From assembly GCA_910584395.1 (NCBI GenBank), contig CAJUAS010000003.1, forward strand, positions 1-64,000: a stretch of DNA of 64,000 nt, read 5' to 3'. A model generated the notes under the pieces. It was not told the origin of the DNA, did no database searches, and saw nothing but the letters and a program-made list of their open reading frames with translations. Below are positions 27,680-34,548 of the stretch, in pieces. Source of the stretch: an uncultured Oscillospiraceae bacterium. GTDB taxonomy: Bacteria > Bacillota > Clostridia > Oscillospirales > Oscillospiraceae. Both the position numbers and the translations under genes were made by a program. Every line of letters begins with the position of its first letter. Within the stretch, counting starts at the first letter, position 1.

Positions 27680-27712
27680 AGTATACAGCTTGGGCCACAC
27701 AAAAAAAGTCAA
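27680..27712 (-). promoter_or_regulatory. spoIIG-type promoter with long spacer
   Basis: On the minus strand TTGACT and TATACT are separated by 21 bases instead of 17. The Bacillus subtilis spoIIG promoter has the same oddity (22 bases) and is activated by Spo0A bound at the -35. On the opposite strand the -35 reads AGTCAAA, five of seven positions of the Spo0A box TGTCGAA. Confidence 0.6.
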
Positions 27713-27730
27713 ACGGGGGATGAAGGAACA

Positions 27731-27765
27731 ACAAAAAAGAACGGCCCGCGTGGGCCGTCCTTTTT
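27731..27765 (-). terminator. Terminator of the glycosyltransferase gene
   Basis: Seven-bp GC stem ACGGCCC with GGGCCGT (27741-27758), loop GCGT, T run on the minus-strand exit side and also five T on the plus side. Confidence 0.8.
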
Positions 27766-27776
27766 GTTTGTAATCT

Positions 27777-28733
27777 CTATTTCTCGTCGTCCAAGATCTC
27801 TCGGATCAAAAAACGGGGGCGGTGCTTGGTTTCCAGATAGATCTTTCCGATATATTCTCCGATCACGCCCAGAGAGAGCAGGATCAGCCCGCCGATGGCC
27901 CAGACCGAGCAGATAACGCTGGCCCAGCCTGCCACCGTCATCCCCATGGCCCACTGGGCGATGAAGGTGATCAGCATGGCAACGCTGACCAGAAAAATGA
28001 GAAAGCCCAAAGCGGTAATGAGGCGGATGGGCTTGGTGGAGAGGCTGGTGATGCCCTCCAGCGCAAAGGCGATCATTTTTTTTAGGGGGTATTTGCTCTC
28101 CCCGGCAAAGCGTTCACCCCGCTCATACTCCACCGTAGCGGTGGTATAGCCGATCATGGGCACGATGCCCCGGAGGAACAGGTTGACCTCCTTGAACTCC
28201 GCCAGACCCTCCAGCGCGGCCTTGGACATGAGGCGGTAGTCGGCGTGGTTAAAGACGACGTTTGCCCCAAGAGCGTTCATAAATCGGTAGAAGCCTTCCG
28301 CAGTAACACGCTTAAAGAAGGTGTCCTTTTTGCGGGAGGAGCGCACACCGTAGACAATGTCACACCCGTCATGATATTTGGCGACCATTTCGTCCACCGC
28401 GCCGATGTCGTCCTGAAGGTCGGCGTCCATGGAGATGACCAGATCGGCCCGCTCCTTGGCGGTCATCAGCCCTGCAAGGAGGGCGTTTTGATGGCCGCGG
28501 TTGCGGGTAAGATCGACGCCGCTGAACAGGGGGCAGTCCCGGTGTAGAGCCATGATAATAGGCCAGGTGGCGTCCCGAGAGCCGTCGTTGACAAACAGAA
28601 TACGGCTACCGGAGGAGACAGCCCCATCGGCAATCAGCGATTCCAGCTTGGAGCGCAGACGTTTGGCCGTTTCAGGCAAGACTGCCTCCTCATTATAGCA
28701 GGGGACAACGATATAAAGTGTGTTAGGACGCAT
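27777..28733 (-). CDS. Family 2 glycosyltransferase, DPM1/GtrB-like membrane protein
   Basis: 318 residues. The GT-A domain has VVPCYNEEAVLP at the start and the metal-binding SMDADLQDD. Two C-terminal membrane helices (about 235-260 and 270-295) are followed by a cytoplasmic tail. This is the layout of polyprenyl-phosphate glucose/mannose/bactoprenol transferases (YkcC, GtrB). It probably loads a sugar onto undecaprenyl phosphate; the sugar is unknown. Lies 27 bases after hprK, likely cotranscribed. Confidence 0.87.
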   Translation of the reverse strand: MRPNTLYIVVPCYNEEAVLPETAKRLRSKLESLIADGAVSSGSRILFVNDGSRDATWPIIMALHRDCPLFSGVDLTRNRGHQNALLAGLMTAKERADLVISMDADLQDDIGAVDEMVAKYHDGCDIVYGVRSSRKKDTFFKRVTAEGFYRFMNALGANVVFNHADYRLMSKAALEGLAEFKEVNLFLRGIVPMIGYTTATVEYERGERFAGESKYPLKKMIAFALEGITSLSTKPIRLITALGFLIFLVSVAMLITFIAQWAMGMTVAGWASVICSVWAIGGLILLSLGVIGEYIGKIYLETKHRPRFLIREILDDEK

Positions 28734-28760
28734 AAGACCGCCTACCTTTCGGCGTTAGAC

Positions 28761-29711
28761 TTACTGTTTTTGCTGGCTGAGCGCCTGATCAAAGTGTTCG
28801 TTGATCTGCTTGGTGAACTCCACGGCGGCGTTATAACCCATTTTCTTCTGGCGGTTGTTCATGGCTGCCACCTCAATGATCACGGCCAGATTTCGTCCGG
28901 GCTTAACGGGCACGGTGAGGGAGGGAATGTCCACATCCAGAACGCTGGTGTAAAGGTTTTCCGTGCCCAGACGGTCATAGACAGCGTTTTCCCGCCACTG
29001 CTCCAAATTGACAATGATGTCGATCTCTTGCTGTTCCTTGACTGCGCCCATGCCGAAAAGCTGGCGCACATCCACCACGCCGATGCCGCGCAGCTCAATG
29101 TAGTGGCGGATCAGGGCGGGAGCTGTACCCACCAGACGTTTGGTGTCGGTGCGTTTGATCTCCACGGCGTCGTCGGCAATGAGGCGGTGGCCGCGCTTGA
29201 CCAGCTCAATGGCAGTCTCGCTTTTGCCCACGCCCGCTTCCCCCAAAAGAAGCACTCCTTCACCGTAGACTTCCAAAAGAACACCGTGGCGGGTGATGCG
29301 GGGGGCCAGAGAGTTTTTCAAAAAGCTGATGAGGGCGCTCATAAAGGTACAGGTGGCGTCGGGGGTGCGCAGAATGGTGCGGTTGTACTTTTCCGCCATC
29401 TCCAGACACTCCGCATATGGCTCTAAAGAGCGGGTAATGATTAGGGTCGGGATGGGATAGCTGAACAACTGGTCAAAGATATTGCGGCGCTGCTGCGAGG
29501 TAAGGCCGGCCAGATAAGTATTCTCCACCAGACCCATCAACTCGATCCGCATGGGGTCGAAGTAATCAAAGAAACCGGTGAGCTGAAGGCCGGGGCGGTT
29601 TACGTCCTCCAAAGTGATGGGGGTGTCCTCATAGCCCGGCGCGCTGCGGATGACCTCCAGCTTAAACTCCTGAATGACTGCGCCAAGGCTGATGTGGTAA
29701 GGGGTCGCCAT
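28761..29711 (-). CDS. hprK: HPr kinase/phosphorylase
   Basis: Phosphorylates Ser46 of HPr in carbon catabolite control, and reverses it. 316 residues from the ATG at 29711 (AAAGGAG; the longer frame has no ribosome site). Walker A GEAGVGKS (157-164), catalytic-region histidine in RHGVLLEVYG (142) and the family signature IELRGIGVVDVRQLFG (about 205-220) are present. HPr itself is not in the window. Confidence 0.94.
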   Translation of the reverse strand: MATPYHISLGAVIQEFKLEVIRSAPGYEDTPITLEDVNRPGLQLTGFFDYFDPMRIELMGLVENTYLAGLTSQQRRNIFDQLFSYPIPTLIITRSLEPYAECLEMAEKYNRTILRTPDATCTFMSALISFLKNSLAPRITRHGVLLEVYGEGVLLLGEAGVGKSETAIELVKRGHRLIADDAVEIKRTDTKRLVGTAPALIRHYIELRGIGVVDVRQLFGMGAVKEQQEIDIIVNLEQWRENAVYDRLGTENLYTSVLDVDIPSLTVPVKPGRNLAVIIEVAAMNNRQKKMGYNAAVEFTKQINEHFDQALSQQKQ

Positions 29712-29770
29712 TCTTATCTCTCCTTTCAATCTCATGTGTTGGTATCATCATAGCGGATACGGGCAGGATA

Positions 29771-31141
29771 TTATGCCGAAAGCGCGCGGAGATGCTGTTT
29801 TGCAACCTTTTTATAGAAGAACACGCTTAAAATGACGCAAAGGGCCTGAGAGATGGGATAAGAACACCAAACGCCCTCGGGATAGAAATAGGTAAACAGA
29901 GCGGCAATGGGGACAAGAGAAAGGATCGTGCGGGTCAAGGAGGCAATGAGACTTAACACAGGAGCGTCCAACGCCTGAAACACGCCGCTGAGGACAATGG
30001 CGATGGCGGCCATGGGGAAAGAAAGGCTGATGGTACGAAGGGCGACGATCCCCACCGTGACCGCAGCCTCCGGAGGATTGAAGAGGGAGAGAAAGACCTG
30101 CGGGAAGAGCCAGAAAAGCAACGTACCGCAGCACATGATAACCATGGAGAGCATGATGGAAAAACGAATGGCTTCCCGGATACGGTCTGCTTTTCGGGCA
30201 CCGTAGTTATAGCTGATAATGGGGATCACGCCGTTATTTAGGCCAAAGATGGGCATCAGGACAAAAGATTCGATTTTGATATAGGCCGTAATGACGAACA
30301 TATGGGCGTCGCTGATCGAACCCAAGAACTTGTTCATAATAGAGACGGCTACCGTGGTAAGGGACTGCATCAGGATGGCGGGCAGACCGATGCGGTAGAT
30401 ATCTGCCACAAGGTGACCGTGGAAGGAAAATTCCCGGGGACGGATGGGGACAATTCGATTGCGAAGCACCATGACAAAGCCGATGGTCATACCCAGCCAC
30501 TGGCCGGCAATGGTTGCAATGGCCGCGCCCGCCACACCCATGGCGGGGAAACCGAAGTAGCCAAAAATCAGAATAGGGTCAAAAATGATGTTAAAAAGCG
30601 CGCCTGCGCCTTGAATGACCATAGGGCCGATAGAGTTCCCGCTGGCCTGCAAAATGCGCTCGGCGGAAAACTGCATACACACCCCCAGAGAACCGATGGT
30701 GACGATGCGGAGGTAATCCGTACCGTAGCGAAGGACATCGGGATCGTTGGTATACAGGCCGATAAACGGCTTTGCGGCGAAGAGGCCAAAGGCCGCAAGG
30801 GCCAGCCAAATGCAAAAGTAAATGAGGTAGCTGTGCAGGGCGACCTGAGACGCTTCCTCGGTGTTTTTCTCCCCCAAACGGCGGGCCAGCAAGGCGTTGA
30901 CGCCTACTCCTGTTCCGGCGCAGATGGCGATCATCAAAGACTGGGCAGGGAAGGCGTAGCCCAGAGCCAAAAAAGCCTTGTCACTGGCCCAAGAGACGAA
31001 GATGCCGTCCACCATGTTGTAGAGGGCCTGAACCAGCATGGAGAGCATGATAGGCCAAGACATGGTGATGACCAGTTTTTTGACGGGCATAACGCCCATT
31101 TTGTTTTCTTGGGGCTGCAGGGTGTTTTCGTGGGTATCCAA
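29771..31141 (-). CDS. MATE family efflux transporter
   Basis: 456 residues with about twelve hydrophobic segments in two similar halves, as in NorM/MepA-type exporters. PIMLSMLVQALYNMVDGIFVS, with the conserved Asp in the first helix, and MNKFLGSISDAH in the second half support this. Substrate cannot be read; MATE proteins export cationic drugs or metabolites using Na+ or H+. AAGGAG precedes the ATG. Stands alone between hprK and the GNAT operon. Confidence 0.9.
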   Translation of the reverse strand: MDTHENTLQPQENKMGVMPVKKLVITMSWPIMLSMLVQALYNMVDGIFVSWASDKAFLALGYAFPAQSLMIAICAGTGVGVNALLARRLGEKNTEEASQVALHSYLIYFCIWLALAAFGLFAAKPFIGLYTNDPDVLRYGTDYLRIVTIGSLGVCMQFSAERILQASGNSIGPMVIQGAGALFNIIFDPILIFGYFGFPAMGVAGAAIATIAGQWLGMTIGFVMVLRNRIVPIRPREFSFHGHLVADIYRIGLPAILMQSLTTVAVSIMNKFLGSISDAHMFVITAYIKIESFVLMPIFGLNNGVIPIISYNYGARKADRIREAIRFSIMLSMVIMCCGTLLFWLFPQVFLSLFNPPEAAVTVGIVALRTISLSFPMAAIAIVLSGVFQALDAPVLSLIASLTRTILSLVPIAALFTYFYPEGVWCSYPISQALCVILSVFFYKKVAKQHLRALSA

Positions 31142-31174
31142 GCGATCTTCTCCTTTTTCTTTGGTGCGTTCTAT

Positions 31175-31732
31175 TTATAGCGCTTTGACGTAGCGCAGAT
31201 CCACGCAGACCTTGGGTGGAAAGGGGATCTCAGTAGAAGTGCCGTCCCAAGCAAAGCCGTGGGCGGCATAGAAACGGCGGGCCTTTTCGTTTTCGCGCAG
31301 CACAAAGACGAAAGCATTTTGAAAGCCGTCTGCTTTCAGCCGTTTCAGGGCTTCTTCAAACAAGATGCCGCCGTAACCCTTGCCCCGCTCGGCAGGGCTG
31401 GTGTAAAACGATGCGATCTCGCCCCAGTCGGCGTAGGCGGCGTTGTCAAAGGTGCAGATGTCGCCGACGTTATAATTGCTTACGCGGGCACGGCAGTAGT
31501 TGATGCAGGAAACGGGGGTATCGCCGCGGTAAAGAAGCAGGCCGCGGACGCCGTTTTGGGTGAGGTAGTTTTGGCGAAACACCTCTACCCAGCGGTCGTC
31601 GGTGATCTCCCGGGCCATGTAGTCCGCCGGGACAGCGTCTTTGTAAGTGTCACGCCAGCCCAAAGCATGAATGAGGGACATGGCTCGAAAATGCTCGTCA
31701 GTCGTGGCGTCGATGATCGTGAAGTCGTCCAT
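31175..31732 (-). CDS. GNAT N-acetyltransferase (third of the activase operon)
   Basis: 185 residues. The acetyl-CoA motif A is visible in FYTSPAERGKGYGGILFEEA, followed by NAFVFVLRENEKARRFYAAHGF, typical of the RimI/YjbC-like group. Acceptor unknown. GGAG lies before the ATG. Only 11 bases separate it from the dehydratase-like gene upstream, so it probably belongs to that transcript. Confidence 0.85.
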   Translation of the reverse strand: MDDFTIIDATTDEHFRAMSLIHALGWRDTYKDAVPADYMAREITDDRWVEVFRQNYLTQNGVRGLLLYRGDTPVSCINYCRARVSNYNVGDICTFDNAAYADWGEIASFYTSPAERGKGYGGILFEEALKRLKADGFQNAFVFVLRENEKARRFYAAHGFAWDGTSTEIPFPPKVCVDLRYVKAL

Positions 31733-31743
31733 GTTTGTCTCCG

Positions 31744-33048
31744 TTACACTGCGGATGACGCGGCAAGCTCCTTTTCCGCCTCCTGCTTGGCAAGAGCCTT
31801 GGCGTTGGCCAGCATGAGCTTGATGCGGTTTTCCTGATTGATCTGGGTGGCGCTGGGGTCGTAGTCGATGGCGACAATATTGGAATAAGGGTAATCGTCC
31901 TTGAGCCGGCGGATCATGCCCTTGCCCACAATGTGGTTAGGCAGACAGCCGAAGGGCTGAGTGCAGACGATGTTGGGAACGCCTGCGTTAATCAGCTCCA
32001 GCATCTCGGCGGTCAAGAGCCAGCCCTCCCCCATCTTGTTTCCGTCACCTAAATAGCCTTGGATCAAGCGGTGCAGATCCTCAAACGTTCCGGGGGCGCG
32101 GAAACGCCCGGTCTCCTTCAAGGCTTGGATCATAGCATTTTGGCAGCGCTCCACATAGCGCTTGAAGAGAATGCAGACCTTTTTCTTGATCCATTTGCCG
32201 CCGTAGAGATCAATATCCGCAATGCGGTTATGGATCTTGAAGATGATGAAGTCGGTCAAGCCGGGGACGACCGGCTCTGCCCCCTCGGAGAGAAGGAAAG
32301 CCTCTAAGTTGTTGTTGCCCAGCGGGGAGAACTTTACATAGATCTCGCCCACAACGCCCACGCGAACCTTGCTTTCGCCCGCAACGGGGATGGCCTTGAA
32401 CTGGTCGCAGATGCGGCGGAAGTTTTGGCACATACTCTTGTAGGAAAGGCCCTTGCCGGCGTCCATCTCCGCAATGAGCCAGCGGATGGAGTCGTCCACG
32501 GCCTTATCTGTGTCGCCGGGGGTGACCTCGTAAGGGCGGACTTGATTGGCCACGTTCATAATAATGTCGCCGTACATCATGGCAAAGACGGCCTTACGCA
32601 AGAAGTTCAGCGAGAGCTTAAAGCCCGGATTTTTCTCCAACCCGGAGAGGTTCACAGAGATGACGGGGATATAGGCCATGTCCGCTTTCTCCAGCGCCTT
32701 GCGGAGCAGGTGAATATAGTTGGACGCACGGCAGCCGCCGCCGGTCTGCGTGATGACCAATGCCACCTTATGGGGGTCGTAGCCGCCGTTTTTCACCGCG
32801 TCAATGAGCTGGCCGATGACCAGCAGGGCGGGGAAGCAGGTGTCGTTGTGGACATACTTCAGCCCTTCGTCCACAATGCCCCGGTGGTGGGTGTTGAGCA
32901 TGACGGCGTGGAAGCCCTCTTTTCGTAGCAGCTCCACCATCATGGAGAAATGGATGGGCAGCATCTGGGGTACCAGAAGAGTGTAGTCCTTTTTCATCTC
33001 TTCGGTGAAAAGCAGACGGCCGGTCTTATCGTAGATCAGTTCAGCCAT
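31744..33048 (-). CDS. 2-hydroxyacyl-CoA dehydratase-type protein (C-terminal part of activase-related protein)
   Basis: 434 residues. Recognisable by TLLVPQMLPIHFSMMVELLRKEG, LVITQTGGGCRASNY, PFGCLPNHIVGKG and AIDYDPSATQINQENRI, the C-terminal domain that in many clostridia is fused behind the BadF-BadF-DUF2229 protein (about 1,400 residues in all). Here 434 plus 978 residues in the separate gene 34541-37477 give about the fused length. The conserved cysteines (CFPALL, GGGC, FGCLPNH) suggest iron-sulfur or thiol chemistry. The true reaction is unknown. The start overlaps the preceding GNAT stop by eight bases. Confidence 0.82.
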   Translation of the reverse strand: MAELIYDKTGRLLFTEEMKKDYTLLVPQMLPIHFSMMVELLRKEGFHAVMLNTHHRGIVDEGLKYVHNDTCFPALLVIGQLIDAVKNGGYDPHKVALVITQTGGGCRASNYIHLLRKALEKADMAYIPVISVNLSGLEKNPGFKLSLNFLRKAVFAMMYGDIIMNVANQVRPYEVTPGDTDKAVDDSIRWLIAEMDAGKGLSYKSMCQNFRRICDQFKAIPVAGESKVRVGVVGEIYVKFSPLGNNNLEAFLLSEGAEPVVPGLTDFIIFKIHNRIADIDLYGGKWIKKKVCILFKRYVERCQNAMIQALKETGRFRAPGTFEDLHRLIQGYLGDGNKMGEGWLLTAEMLELINAGVPNIVCTQPFGCLPNHIVGKGMIRRLKDDYPYSNIVAIDYDPSATQINQENRIKLMLANAKALAKQEAEKELAASSAV

Positions 33049-33793
33049 GGAAAGCAGCTCCTTTCGGGAGAGGTTCGTTAAAAAGCCAGTGGAAGGTGGG
33101 AACGGAGGGGGTCATGCCCAGAGAACGCTGGAGGGCCAGAGAGGCCGCGTTGGTCGTGAGGACAGAGCCGTAAGGGGTCTCGCCCCGGGCCAGATGGCGG
33201 CTGATCTGGTGAAGCTCCAGCAGCTTGCCGATCCCCCGGCAGCGGTAGTCGGGACGGACTTGCAAAAGCCCCATAGCGCCTTCCCTGTGGACGCCGATAA
33301 AGCCCGCCAAAACATCACCGTCGAATGCGCCCAGCATCACGCCGGCTTCCAGACGGTCGCGAAGATACTCCGCGTCCTCCTCCTTGTGGATGGCGGCGAC
33401 TTGGGGCAGATAAGAAACGTCCAAGGGCCTGACTGCAAAAGGGCTGTCGGGCAGGAGCGGCGGGGTTTGCTTCAAGTAGGCCATTTGGTGGAACGTCTCC
33501 CCTAAAAAGGGCTTGACGCGGTAGTTTTCCCGCAAATAGGGCAGGCAGTGCTCCTCATGGATGGCGACCAAAATGTCCCGCTCCCACGGAAGGCGGGGAA
33601 AGATCCGCTCCGCCCCATCCAAATCGCTGCAGATGGTGGTAAACTCGGTAATGGGATGGTCACCGTGAGGAAACCCAATGAGACAGGAACGATCGTCAGC
33701 AAAAAGAACTTCGCCGATCCCACGGCGGATAGCTTCGGTAACGTCGATGTAGAGCAGCGGGTCACGGTCAATGACAGCTTGACAGGGAAGCAT
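33041..33793 (-). CDS. GNAT N-acetyltransferase (second of the activase operon)
   Basis: 250 residues from the ATG at 33793 (AAAGGA eight bases upstream). The N-terminal 110 residues are a divergent domain. The GNAT core in the second half has LLQVRPDYRCRGIGKLLELH (motif A). Similar in size and layout to the next upstream gene, so the pair may be an old duplication, although direct identity is low by eye. Substrate unknown. Overlaps the dehydratase-like gene. Confidence 0.8.
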   Translation of the reverse strand: MLPCQAVIDRDPLLYIDVTEAIRRGIGEVLFADDRSCLIGFPHGDHPITEFTTICSDLDGAERIFPRLPWERDILVAIHEEHCLPYLRENYRVKPFLGETFHQMAYLKQTPPLLPDSPFAVRPLDVSYLPQVAAIHKEEDAEYLRDRLEAGVMLGAFDGDVLAGFIGVHREGAMGLLQVRPDYRCRGIGKLLELHQISRHLARGETPYGSVLTTNAASLALQRSLGMTPSVPTFHWLFNEPLPKGAAFHG

Positions 33794-33795
33794 GG

Positions 33796-34548
33796 TCAAT
33801 TTCCTTTCTGTTGGGCAAAGAGATAGGCAAAAGCGGGCCGGAATCCAGCGTTAAACGCCACATTTTGAGAGTTGATGTGGCTTTCGGCGGTGCTGTATAA
33901 GGGGACAGCGCCCCGGCGAAGGATCTCATCGCGCAAAAGGGCGGTGAGGTTGGCGGCGTAGCCCCTGCCGCGACAGATGGGAAGGACGTTGATGCCGATC
34001 TGCCAGAGCTTCTCCCCGTCCCGGCTGCAGGCGGCGATGCCTACAGGTTCGCCTTGTTCATCCAGCGCGGCCACACCTAAAATGTCGGGGGAATACTCGC
34101 CAAAAGCCACAGCATCCGTCCAGCGGTCGTCATCCCGAAAGCATTCCAGCTCGTCGCTCTCATACCAGCGCACAGCGGTAAGCGGCTTGGCAGGGACAAG
34201 CGGAAAGCGAGGGATGTAGAAATGGCGGAGTGGGCCGAGCTGATAACCCACAGGCTGGAGAATGTCCTCCAAGGCACGGAAATATCTGGGGGAAAAGAGC
34301 CATTCGGCGGGGATGCTCCGCAAAAGGGCGCGGCATGACTCTAAAACTTCCTCGCTGCAGGCAGCGACCAGCTTGCTGTTGTGTACAGCGATCTCTAAAA
34401 TGGGCGTTTGATCGCTGTACTTGCGCCGCCCGGGGCAGTCCCGCCAGAGAACGATCTCATTGCCGGGCGTGTCAAAAAGAGCAGGGTCACAGCCCAGATC
34501 CAAGGCGAGCTGCGCCTTGGTAACGGCCCAAGCGGTCTGGTTATCCAT
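33796..34548 (-). CDS. GNAT N-acetyltransferase (first of the activase operon)
   Basis: 250 residues. N-terminal half without clear motif; the C-terminal half is GNAT, with IGINVLPICRGRGYAANLTALLRDEIL and the later NSQNVAFNAGFRPAFAYLF. The GNAT core with this tail is typical of clostridial GNAT proteins of this size. It overlaps the activase gene by eight bases and ends three bases before the next GNAT, so all five genes (31175-37477) appear cotranscribed and translationally coupled. Confidence 0.8.
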   Translation of the reverse strand: MDNQTAWAVTKAQLALDLGCDPALFDTPGNEIVLWRDCPGRRKYSDQTPILEIAVHNSKLVAACSEEVLESCRALLRSIPAEWLFSPRYFRALEDILQPVGYQLGPLRHFYIPRFPLVPAKPLTAVRWYESDELECFRDDDRWTDAVAFGEYSPDILGVAALDEQGEPVGIAACSRDGEKLWQIGINVLPICRGRGYAANLTALLRDEILRRGAVPLYSTAESHINSQNVAFNAGFRPAFAYLFAQQKGN

